Shown one piece after another: positions 55,303 through 63,308 of a stretch of DNA of 64,000 nt. The position numbers and the translations under genes were made by a program. Each line of letters opens with the position of its first letter. Position 1 is the first letter of the stretch. This stretch comes from an uncultured Hyphomicrobiales bacterium (lineage in GTDB: Bacteria > Pseudomonadota > Alphaproteobacteria > Rhizobiales > Xanthobacteraceae), in contig CAIRGJ010000002.1 in assembly GCA_903878085.1 (NCBI GenBank), positions 1 to 64,000 of the forward strand. The letters run 5' to 3'. Under the pieces are notes generated by a model, which saw nothing but the letters and a program-made list of their open reading frames with translations, was not told the origin of the DNA and did not search any database.

Positions 55303-55340
55303 TAAAAAACGCGGCCCAATCAGGCCGCGGTTTTTTTTTA
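55303..55340. terminator. Bidirectional rho-independent terminator after leuB
   Basis: CGCGGCC (55310-55316) / GGCCGCG (55323-55329) stem, 6-nt loop, followed by nine T on the + strand and flanked by A6 on the left, so the reverse read ends in T6. Serves leuB and the converging small secreted protein gene. Confidence 0.9.
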
Positions 55341-55359
55341 TTCCAGCTTGCCGCCCGCG

Positions 55360-55722
55360 TTAGAACTGCAGGAACGGATTGTGCCTGCCCGGCAGCGTCG
55401 TCGAACCCGGCAGCGGCGACTGACTGGTGCCGAACGCAGTATTGTCCAGCACGCCGGTCGCTCTGTGGTTCGGCGAGAACGCATATTTGTGGTCGCTATT
55501 CTCGCCGGGAAACACTTCGGTGCCCGGATCGAGGTAGGAGCGCTTCTGGATGATGATCCGGGTGCGCTTGCGGCCGTCTTCGTCGCGGCTGGTGAACACG
55601 GTGTGGCCGCGGGCGTCGACGTAGGCCACGCGCTTCTTCTGCGGCGCGGCGTCGGCCGGCGTGGCCAAAAGACCGATGGCGGCGGTGGCGGCAATAGCGG
55701 CAGCAACGAATTTCAAGAGCAT
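55360..55722 (-). CDS. Small secreted protein of unknown function
   Basis: 120 residues from ATG 55720-55722 (GAGG upstream). Signal peptide MLLKFVAAAIAATAAIGLLA...ADA, then a basic segment with KKRVAYVDARGHTVF and TRIIIQKRSYLDPG, ending GRHNPFLQF. The family is frequent in Bradyrhizobium-like genomes without known function. Isolated transcript between two terminators. Confidence 0.78.
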   Translation of the reverse strand: MLLKFVAAAIAATAAIGLLATPADAAPQKKRVAYVDARGHTVFTSRDEDGRKRTRIIIQKRSYLDPGTEVFPGENSDHKYAFSPNHRATGVLDNTAFGTSQSPLPGSTTLPGRHNPFLQF

Positions 55723-55813
55723 GATTCCTCGCCTTGTCCCGGTTCGACGCAATGTAATGGCTTTCCATCCGCCGCGACAGGGCTTCATTACCGGCAATTC
55801 ATCGGAAATCCAT

Positions 55814-55852
55814 TAAAAAAACGGCCCCGCCGGTCTGGGCGGGGCCGTTTTT
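55814..55852 (-). terminator. Rho-independent terminator after sorB-like gene
   Basis: Stem ACGGCCCCGCC (55821-55831) / GGCGGGGCCGT (55838-55848), loop GGTCTG, with A7 to its left (T7 read leftward). It closes the leftward sulfite dehydrogenase operon. Confidence 0.9.
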
Positions 55853-55875
55853 CCCAAAAGTGCGGCTATTTGGGC

Positions 55876-56157
55876 TCAGCCGCCGTAGTTCTTGGCAAGG
55901 TACTCCTTGATCATCTTGGCATCGGCCGCGTCGATCGGCGCCTTGAGCGCATTGATCATCTTGTTGACGGCGGCATCCCAACCGGCCGCATTCAGGAACG
56001 GCGAGTTCATCGGGATATAGGCGAGGCTATGGCACGCCGCGCAGTTGGCCTCGACTTTGTCGAGCCCGGCGCCCTGCTTGAGTTTGATCACCTGCTCGTC
56101 AGCGAGCACCGGCGACGCGATGAGAGCAACGACAAGGGCAATGACGAATTTCTGCAT
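55876..56157 (-). CDS. Cytochrome c, SorB-like (sulfite dehydrogenase subunit)
   Basis: 93 residues: signal MQKFVIALVVALIASPVLA, haem motif CAACH, sixth-ligand Met in YIPMNSPF. Small monohaem c-type cytochromes of this form accept electrons from the Mo subunit (SorA). It lies 10 nt after the molybdoenzyme gene in the same operon. Confidence 0.85.
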   Translation of the reverse strand: MQKFVIALVVALIASPVLADEQVIKLKQGAGLDKVEANCAACHSLAYIPMNSPFLNAAGWDAAVNKMINALKAPIDAADAKMIKEYLAKNYGG

Positions 56158-56167
56158 GGTGCCCCCC

Positions 56168-57388
56168 TCAGGCCGTCAGCGTGATGTTTTGCATGACGTT
56201 GTTGTGATAGCCCGCCGGGTTGAAGATCAACTCCGCGGTCTGGCTCTGGCCGAGCTTGTTGGTGGCGTTGACCATCACCGAGTTCTTGCCCTTCTTGGCG
56301 GACAGATCGAAGCTCCACGGCCGGAACGCGAAGCGGCCGAGATCTTCGCCCAGCTTCGCGGCGCTCCAGCTTTTGCCGCCATCGGTCGACACCTGCACCG
56401 AGCTGATGCCGTAGCCGCCGTCCCATGCCATGCCGCTGACCGTGACCTTGCCGGCTTTCACCTTGTCGCCATTGCGGTGGCTGGTGATCAGCGAATTGAC
56501 CACCATCTCGGTGATCGGCGTGCTGGCCGCGTTTTCCTGGCTGAGGAAGCGATCCCGTAACGGGAACTTGCCGACCGGAATGCGGTAGGCCGGATTCATC
56601 CAGAAGTTTGCTTCGGGTTTGGTCAGCACGTTGATCGCGATCACGTGCTTCATCCAGTAGGTGCCGGTCCAGCCCGGCACGATGATGCGCGCGGGGAAAC
56701 CATTCAGGTGGGGCAGAGGCACCCCGTTCATCTCGTAGGCGATGATCGTCGACTCTTCGATCGCCTTCCACACCGGAATGCTCTTGATGAAGTCCGGCGT
56801 TGCGGCTACTGCCGGTCCGTCGGCGCCATTGAAGGAAACCTCGATCGCTTCCTTCTTCAAGCCAACTTTGTCGAGGACGTCTTTGAGCTTCGCGCCTTTC
56901 CAGCGCGCGCAGCCCATGGCGCCGTAGCCCCATTCCACGCCTTGTACGTGCGGTTTTGACAGGCCGCGCCGGCTGCCCGAGCACTGATTGACTGCGACCA
57001 CCTCGACGGCCGGCATTTTCTTCAGATCGTCGAGCGTGATTTCGGCCGTGGCATTGGCGCCATCGCCGCCGACCGCGATTTTATAGCCCTCGGCTTTGAG
57101 TTCCGGAATATCGGACAGGTGATAGCGGACATAGAACTGGTCGTTCGGCGTAATCGGGGTGCGTAGATATTCAAGCGGCGCTTCGTAGTTCGGCGGCCTG
57201 TCCGAGAGCTGTATGAGTGGCTTCTTACCCGGCAGCTTTGCCATGGTTGCGTAGCTGCCCACGCCTTCCGGCACGCCGGGTGTCAGTTCTGCGATCGCCG
57301 CTTCGGCTTCTGAAAATTTTGGCAGACCAACGCCGGACGCGGCAAGCGCTGCGCTCGCCGTCCCAAGCAGGTGACGTCGTGTGATCAT
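56168..57388 (-). CDS. Sulfite:cytochrome c oxidoreductase Mo subunit, SorA-like
   Basis: 406 residues from ATG 57386-57388 (GAGAGG upstream). Tat-type signal MITRRHLLGTASAALAASG. Sulfite-oxidase domain with Mo-ligand Cys in AVNQCSGSRRGL, GGYGISSVQVSTDGGKSW and the C-terminal Ig-like dimerisation domain (about 280-400). Oxidises sulfite to sulfate in the periplasm. An upstream extension to 57487 has no signal-peptide logic. Distinct from the YedY-like enzyme at 51413. Confidence 0.9.
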   Translation of the reverse strand: MITRRHLLGTASAALAASGVGLPKFSEAEAAIAELTPGVPEGVGSYATMAKLPGKKPLIQLSDRPPNYEAPLEYLRTPITPNDQFYVRYHLSDIPELKAEGYKIAVGGDGANATAEITLDDLKKMPAVEVVAVNQCSGSRRGLSKPHVQGVEWGYGAMGCARWKGAKLKDVLDKVGLKKEAIEVSFNGADGPAVAATPDFIKSIPVWKAIEESTIIAYEMNGVPLPHLNGFPARIIVPGWTGTYWMKHVIAINVLTKPEANFWMNPAYRIPVGKFPLRDRFLSQENAASTPITEMVVNSLITSHRNGDKVKAGKVTVSGMAWDGGYGISSVQVSTDGGKSWSAAKLGEDLGRFAFRPWSFDLSAKKGKNSVMVNATNKLGQSQTAELIFNPAGYHNNVMQNITLTA

Positions 57389-57559
57389 TGTTCCTCTCCC
57401 CAGAGGTTTCATAAAACCGTTCGGCCATCGCTGCGGTCTTACATATTTATATATGAATATGATCCGCCGAAATCTTTTGCCGGTCAAATGAATTGCGGCG
57501 CGCGCACGGAAAATCGTTGCCGCACTGCAGCGCGCTATCTCATTGCGTGAGAATTCAAT

Positions 57560-58321
57560 TCAGCGCGCCGCCGCCGCTTTCCAGAGCGCGCGATGCTTCG
57601 GCGTCGGCGCCAGCAGCGGATTGCGCTGGCCGCAAAAACTGCGGTTGAGTTCGGCTTGCGCGAACAGCACGCCGACTTTGGGCTCGCTGCCGGCGGCCAA
57701 TAAAGTGAGCCGGTCGAGCGCGCAGGCGAGCGTGCTGCGTTCGATGAAATCACTGCCACCTTGGCAGAACCAGCCGGACAACTGCATGCGCGGATCGTCA
57801 TAGGCGCGCACGAAGGCGAGGCAATGGCGCGGCGCGCCTTTCGACGTCGCAAAGGTGACGATCGACAGCGGACCGAATTTGCTGGCCAGCAGTTCGCTGT
57901 CGCTCTGCACCTCGACCGGACCGAGCGCCGCAGCGCCCGACACGATTTCAGTTCTCGGATCGGCAAAGCGCGGCTGCTCGACGCCGGGTCGGTAGATCTC
58001 GACCTGCAGATAAGGCGCGATGCCATCGGCCTGGCCGAGGCTGAGAATGTCCTTGCGGCCGCCGCCTTCGGCGTGGCGGCGGATGGCGTAGTTCGCCGGC
58101 ACGTCGGTGGCTTCAGGAATGGACAAAGCGAAGGCCGGGAACGGCCGCTCGATCTCGATCCATGCAGAACGATGCACTGGAGTGATGGCTTCCATCACCG
58201 GCGGCGATTGAAAGAAATGCGCCGCCAGGGTGGAAAGCAGGGCAATGCCACCCCCATATGCGAGTATACGCACGAGGGCAGGTGGCAGCTCGTCACGCCA
58301 GGAATGCAGGGCCGGGTGCAT
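57560..58321 (-). CDS. Conserved hypothetical membrane-anchored protein
   Basis: 253 residues with one N-terminal span (about 17-37) and a large periplasmic part containing LASKFGPLSIVTFATSKGAPRHCL in pieces, GWFCQGG, LACALD and NRSFCGQRNPLLA. Four cysteines suggest disulfides. Family not recognised; similar genes occur in Bradyrhizobium relatives. It shares a 125-nt divergent region with asd. Confidence 0.65.
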   Translation of the reverse strand: MHPALHSWRDELPPALVRILAYGGGIALLSTLAAHFFQSPPVMEAITPVHRSAWIEIERPFPAFALSIPEATDVPANYAIRRHAEGGGRKDILSLGQADGIAPYLQVEIYRPGVEQPRFADPRTEIVSGAAALGPVEVQSDSELLASKFGPLSIVTFATSKGAPRHCLAFVRAYDDPRMQLSGWFCQGGSDFIERSTLACALDRLTLLAAGSEPKVGVLFAQAELNRSFCGQRNPLLAPTPKHRALWKAAAAR

Positions 58322-58446
58322 GGCCTCTTCCGCAGCTTGTCGGTCGCTTGTCGCCGTTGTCTTCGCGCCTAATCTCGCTTAGAAGCCCTGCATTCCGGTT
58401 GTGCGGCCTAGGTGTGCACTGCGGATATTTTTCTGGAGAGTTAACA

Positions 58447-59481
58447 ATGGGTTACAAGGTCGCTGTGGTGGGTGCCACCGGCAATGTCGGGCGCGAAATG
58501 CTCAACATTCTGGCTGAGCGCAGCTTTCCCGCCGATGAAGTCGTGGCGCTGGCCTCGCGCAAGAGCATGGGCCAGGAGTGCTCGTTCGGCGACAAGACCC
58601 TGAAGGTGAAAGCGCTCGACCATTACGATTTCTCCGACGTCGACATCTGCCTGATGTCGGCCGGCGGTGCGGTGTCGAAGGAATGGTCGCCGAAGATCGC
58701 GGCGCAAGGCGCCGTGGTGATCGACAATTCGTCGGCCTGGCGTATGGACCCGGACGTGCCGCTGATCGTGCCGGAAGTGAACGCCGACGCGCTGTCGGGC
58801 TTCACCAAGAAGAACATCATCGCCAATCCGAACTGCTCGACCGCGCAGCTCGTGGTCGCGCTCAAGCCGTTGCACGACAAGGCCAAGATCAAGCGCGTCG
58901 TGGTGGCGACCTATCAATCGGTGTCGGGCGCCGGCAAGGAGGCGATGGACGAGCTGTTCCAGCAGACCAAGGCGGTGTTCACGGTCGGCGAAATCATCAC
59001 CAAGAAGTTCCCCAAGCGCATCGCCTTCAACGTCATTCCTGAAATCGACGTGTTCATGGAGGACGGCTACACCAAGGAAGAATGGAAGATGATGATGGAG
59101 ACCAAGAAGATTCTTGATCCCAAAATCAAGCTGTCCGCCACTTGCGTGCGCGTGCCGGTGTTCGTCGGCCATTCCGAAGCGGTCAACGTCGAATTCGAAA
59201 ATCCGATCAGCGTCGAGGAAGCGACGCAGATTTTGCGCAACGCGCCCGGCTGCCTGGTAATCGACAAGCGCGAGCCCGGCGGTTACGTCACGCCCTATGA
59301 ATGCGTCGGCGAGGACGCCACCTATATCAGCCGCATCCGCACGGATCCGACGGTCGATAACGGCCTGGTGCTGTGGGTGGTGTCGGACAATCTGCGCAAG
59401 GGCGCGGCGCTCAACACGATCCAGATCGCCGAGTGCCTGATCAACCGCAAGCTGATCAGCGCGAAGAAGAAAGCGGCGTAA
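58447..59481 (+). CDS. asd: Aspartate-semialdehyde dehydrogenase
   Basis: 344 residues. Reduces aspartyl phosphate to aspartate semialdehyde, feeding lysine/DAP, threonine and methionine. NADP-binding VVGATGNVGREML (6-18), catalytic Cys in NPNCSTAQLV, and the QSVSGAGKEAMDEL segment. ATG 58447 has GGAG upstream (CTGGAGAGTTAACA). Length and layout match the Gram-negative type. Confidence 0.96.
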   Translation: MGYKVAVVGATGNVGREMLNILAERSFPADEVVALASRKSMGQECSFGDKTLKVKALDHYDFSDVDICLMSAGGAVSKEWSPKIAAQGAVVIDNSSAWRMDPDVPLIVPEVNADALSGFTKKNIIANPNCSTAQLVVALKPLHDKAKIKRVVVATYQSVSGAGKEAMDELFQQTKAVFTVGEIITKKFPKRIAFNVIPEIDVFMEDGYTKEEWKMMMETKKILDPKIKLSATCVRVPVFVGHSEAVNVEFENPISVEEATQILRNAPGCLVIDKREPGGYVTPYECVGEDATYISRIRTDPTVDNGLVLWVVSDNLRKGAALNTIQIAECLINRKLISAKKKAA

Positions 59482-59505
59482 GGCGCTGCTGCCCGTCAGC
59501 CGGTT

Positions 59506-60669
59506 CTAGCGCGAATCTGTTGCGGCAGTTGCCCCGCTGAAACGCGGCGCGTGCGGTCCGCCGTCTTGCTCGCGGAGCCGGTTTTCGAGGTGTTGGAAAT
59601 TGGCGACGGCGGTGTGGCGCTCGTTGTAAAAGCTGATCACCCGTTGCGCCGTCTCCAGTTGCAGGCGCTCGAAACTGCGCTGCGCTGCTTCGATGGCAGG
59701 CGCCGACAGGCCGGCGCCGTCCCGCCGCAAGATGCAGATTTGCTTTGCCGTTTGCCAGGAGAGCCCGGCCGCCTTCGCCAGCAGCAGCGTGAAATCGTTC
59801 TCGGCGCGCCGGTCGCTCAATATCTTGCCCACGAGTTCCCCAGGCGTGTGGCAAAGCACCGACAAGGCGGTGACGGTTTCCGCCAGCTTGCCGCTTGCGG
59901 CGAATTCGTAGATTGCGAGATCGGCGGCCTTGCTGGCGCGGCCGGTTTGCGCCGCCGCTTCGCCGGCCTCCTCGCCGTCGGCCGATGGCGTCTCTTGTCC
60001 GGTGATGCCGGCGAGCACCCTTTGCACTTCGGAGACAGCGCCGGGATTGCTGGCCGCAAGCTTCTCGAACACCACCTGCGACGCCCGCGAGACCAGTGCG
60101 TGAAAATGCTCGCGCGGGATATCCTTGCGCATGCCGACGCAGACCGCCAGCACGTCGTCGTCGATCGAGCGGTCGACCAGCGTGCCGTAACCGCGATCGG
60201 AGAACCGCGCGCCCTCGTTGCGCGTGACCGAGAGAACGACGTCGCGGCTGCCGCGGCTCACCAGCACGTCGCTGACGTTCTCGCTGACGGTGCTGCGTTT
60301 CGAAATGGCGAGCAGGCGCGGCTGGCTGTTGTTCTTGGCGATCGCCAGTAGGTCGTCGTCGGTCAGCCGGCGCGATTGGCTCAAGATCGGGCCGGCGACC
60401 TCGAGCGACGCGTCATAAGCCAGTGCGCGCACGGTTGCCGGCGGCGCGTTGCCGACTGGCGCCAGCCGCCTGGCGAGCTCGGCCCGCGCCCTGGTCTCGA
60501 TCCGCTCGGCCAGGTGAAAAATTACACCGTCGAACAGATCGACCTGCGCATCGGAATAATCGTTGACGCCGGCAAGGAACAGGTCGGTCACCCGCCGCAG
60601 GATCTCTACCTGCTTCTCGGCCGACCCGGACGCGAATGTGCCTTCGATCTCGGCGAGAAGTTCTGCCAT
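59506..60669 (-). CDS. DUF2336 domain-containing protein
   Basis: About 387 residues from ATG 60667-60669 (an alternative TTG at 60693). Helical protein with the DUF2336 pattern (SEKQVEILRRVTDLFL-like start, LARRLAPVGNAPPATVRALAYD, VSVTRNEGARFSDRGYGTLV) and a C-terminal AGLSWQTAKQICILR block. Function unknown; the family is restricted to Alphaproteobacteria. Single gene between asd and carbonic anhydrase. Confidence 0.88.
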   Translation of the reverse strand: MAELLAEIEGTFASGSAEKQVEILRRVTDLFLAGVNDYSDAQVDLFDGVIFHLAERIETRARAELARRLAPVGNAPPATVRALAYDASLEVAGPILSQSRRLTDDDLLAIAKNNSQPRLLAISKRSTVSENVSDVLVSRGSRDVVLSVTRNEGARFSDRGYGTLVDRSIDDDVLAVCVGMRKDIPREHFHALVSRASQVVFEKLAASNPGAVSEVQRVLAGITGQETPSADGEEAGEAAAQTGRASKAADLAIYEFAASGKLAETVTALSVLCHTPGELVGKILSDRRAENDFTLLLAKAAGLSWQTAKQICILRRDGAGLSAPAIEAAQRSFERLQLETAQRVISFYNERHTAVANFQHLENRLREQDGGPHAPRFSGATAATDSR

Positions 60670-60840
60670 TTTGTGGAACGCCGTTGCGGTCAAACCAATG
60701 GCGACACAACTAGCCGCAGGATGTTACCACGGCGTTAGACGAAACCCGCGCATTGTCGCTAAAGCCTGCCGCGTCACGGTTAAAAGCCCATAAGCGAAAT
60801 GGCTACGATCCGATCGAGCCGCGCATGAAACGAAGCCGCG

Positions 60841-61479
60841 TTAAGCGGCGGTGACGCGCCGGAATTCGCCGGTCGTCTTATCGAGCACGAATAGATCGCC
60901 GCTCGCGACGCCGAAGTAAGCGCCGTGCGTGGCGACCTTTCCCTTCTCGATCAGTTTGGCCAGCATCGGAAACGTCATCAGGTTCGCGAGGCTGTTGCTG
61001 ACATTGGCCTGCTCGAGCTTCGTCAGATACTCGGACTGGTCCTGCGCGCCGCGCGGCCCGACTCTTTCCGCCGCCGGCGTCATCAGTTGCATCCATTTGC
61101 CGATGAAATCGCCCGGCGACAGCGGCTGGCTGTCCTGGGCATAGGCTTTGACGCCGCCGCAGTGCGCGTGACCAAGAACGACGATGTGTTTGATGCGGAG
61201 CGCGCCGACGCCGAACTCCAGCGCCGCCGAGACGCCGTGGGCCTGGCCGTCCGGCGAGTAGGGCGGGATGATATTGGCCACGTTGCGCACGACGAAAAGT
61301 TCGCCCGGCCGCGCGTCGAAAATGACCTCGGGCGAGACCCGCGAATCGCAGCAGCCGATGACCATCACCTCGGGCGACTGCCCGGCCCGCGCCAGTTCGT
61401 TATAGCGGTCCTGCTCCCGCTGCAGCCGGCCGGCGGCGAAAGCGCTGTAACCCTCGATCAGACGCTGGGGAAAGTTCAT
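60841..61479 (-). CDS. Beta-class carbonic anhydrase
   Basis: 212 residues from ATG 61477-61479. Zinc enzyme interconverting CO2 and bicarbonate. Ligands in VIGCCDSRVSPE (Cys, Asp-Arg dyad) and HAHCGG (His, Cys). The usual 200-220 residue length. Upstream in-frame start at 61533 would add an unusual N-terminus. Confidence 0.94.
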   Translation of the reverse strand: MNFPQRLIEGYSAFAAGRLQREQDRYNELARAGQSPEVMVIGCCDSRVSPEVIFDARPGELFVVRNVANIIPPYSPDGQAHGVSAALEFGVGALRIKHIVVLGHAHCGGVKAYAQDSQPLSPGDFIGKWMQLMTPAAERVGPRGAQDQSEYLTKLEQANVSNSLANLMTFPMLAKLIEKGKVATHGAYFGVASGDLFVLDKTTGEFRRVTAA

Positions 61480-61641
61480 GGCTCTAAGGTCCGGACCGGC
61501 CTGCTCAATTTCATACCAAAGCGCATCTAGCAAACGTCATGCCCCGGCCGCAAACCGCCTGTAAAGCCTGAGCCGATAAAGGGAAATGCGTCCATTCATT
61601 ACTTGTTCACCTGGAATCGCTCAGAACAGCCCCCACCACGC

Positions 61642-63255
61642 ATGCTGTCACCAAACAAGCCAGTTACCGCGAATCCGGCGCTGCCGCGATATCGCTCATC
61701 CGGGATTTCCGGCGCCCAGATCGGCATTTTGTTTGCCGCGCTGCTGCTGCTGATCTCGATCCCGATCTGGACCCATCCGCTGCCGCCGCTGTCGGATTAC
61801 GTCAATCACCTAGCGCGCATGCACGTGATCGCCACGCTGGCGACAAATCCGCAACTGGCGAGCTTCTACGAGCTCAATTGGCAGGTGATCCCGAACCTGA
61901 CCATGGACCTGATCGTACCGCAGATTGCGCAGTTCATGAACATCTACCTGGCCGGTCAGGTCTACATCGTCGCGATGTTCGCTTTGATCATCTCGGGCAC
62001 GCTGGCGCTCAATCGCGCCCTTGTCGGGCGCTGGACGGTACTGCCGCTGTTCGCATTCCCGCTGCTCTATAATTACGTCTTCCTCGTCGGCTTAATGAAC
62101 TACCTTTTCGGCATCGGCGTGGCGCTATGGGCGCTGGCCGGCTGGGCTGCGGTTCGCGAGCGCGCCTGGCCGATCCGCTTGCTGCTGTCGACGGCGTCCG
62201 TCGTCGCCTTGTTCTTCTGTCATCTGTCGGCGCTCGGCGTTTTCGGCATCGGGCTACTGTCGTTTGAAATTCTGCGGCTGTGGGAGTGGCGGCGCGAACT
62301 CGGGCCGGCGCGGATCACCGATTTCGTCGTCAGCGGTTTTCCGTTCCTGGCCGCGGCGCCGCTGCTGTATCTCAGCCCGACGATGAACCTGATCTCCAAC
62401 ACCTATTGGGATCAGCGCGGCAAGATCGACGGGCTGATGTATGTCATCAGCGATTATTCCGACATCGCGGCCTTTGGACTCGTCGCCATCATGGCGTCCG
62501 GTGTGGTCTGGGCCATCCGCCACCGCGTGCTGCGCTTCAACCCATTGATCTTTGTATTGCTCGCGGTCGGCGGGGCCGTCTATCTCGCGCTGCCCCGGAT
62601 CATGTTCGACACCTATATGACCGATCAGCGCGTTCCCATTGGCGTCGCCTTTATGCTGTTTGCCTGCGGCGACCTGCATTTGCGGCACCGGCTGGTGCGG
62701 CGCGGCTTTCTGGTCGTGCTCGTGGTCCTGATCACCGGCCGGCTGATCGAGATCGATTACAACTGGTCGCAACTGTCGGACTCGACCAGCCAGTTCCGCT
62801 CCTCGGTGCGCCGCATCGCGCCCGGCTCGAAAGTCTTCGTGGCTTACGCCGACCGCTCGCTTGGCGAGGACGTACGCGACCTCGGGCTGGTTCACGCCGC
62901 CTGCATCGCCACTATCGAGAAATCGTCTTTGGTGACGACGCTGTTCACGGTGGCCGGCAAGCAGGTGCTGCATGCGCGGCCGGAATTCAAGGAATTCGTC
63001 GACGCCCAGGACGGCACGCCGCCGCAGACCGCGCAGCTCATCGTCGCCGCCGAGCACCCGACGCCCGGCATGCCGCAGTTCTGGCTGAACTGGACCAAGT
63101 TCGATTATCTCTACGTTCTGTTCACCGAGGACGAGGCGCCGAACCCCGATCCGTCGCGCCTCAAGCTGGTCGCCGACGGCGACCGTTTCCAGCTGTATCG
63201 CATCGGCAAGTTCGAAAGCCTGAACGTGACCAAATCCAAGACCAGGTTCGACTAG
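61642..63255 (+). CDS. Large polytopic membrane protein, GT-C-like (putative glycosyltransferase)
   Basis: About 537 residues from ATG 61642 (an upstream TTG at 61603 is possible; neither has a good ribosome site). Roughly nine to eleven spans (30-380) then a soluble domain of about 150 residues (from DSTSQFRSSVRRIAPGSKV). An acidic first periplasmic loop (PPLSDYVNHLARMHV) is what GT-C enzymes use to bind lipid-linked sugar. That similarity is by layout only; function is unknown. Confidence 0.7.
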   Translation: MLSPNKPVTANPALPRYRSSGISGAQIGILFAALLLLISIPIWTHPLPPLSDYVNHLARMHVIATLATNPQLASFYELNWQVIPNLTMDLIVPQIAQFMNIYLAGQVYIVAMFALIISGTLALNRALVGRWTVLPLFAFPLLYNYVFLVGLMNYLFGIGVALWALAGWAAVRERAWPIRLLLSTASVVALFFCHLSALGVFGIGLLSFEILRLWEWRRELGPARITDFVVSGFPFLAAAPLLYLSPTMNLISNTYWDQRGKIDGLMYVISDYSDIAAFGLVAIMASGVVWAIRHRVLRFNPLIFVLLAVGGAVYLALPRIMFDTYMTDQRVPIGVAFMLFACGDLHLRHRLVRRGFLVVLVVLITGRLIEIDYNWSQLSDSTSQFRSSVRRIAPGSKVFVAYADRSLGEDVRDLGLVHAACIATIEKSSLVTTLFTVAGKQVLHARPEFKEFVDAQDGTPPQTAQLIVAAEHPTPGMPQFWLNWTKFDYLYVLFTEDEAPNPDPSRLKLVADGDRFQLYRIGKFESLNVTKSKTRFD

Positions 63256-63308
63256 AGTCTGGACCTTCGGCGCTTGATAGTTTCCGTGCGCCCGATAATG
63301 TTGGCGGC

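Noticed and set aside
56168-57487. 33-residue N-terminal extension of the SorA-like protein
   Set aside because: The Tat signal begins at MITRRHLLG after a GAGAGG site; the extension would bury it.
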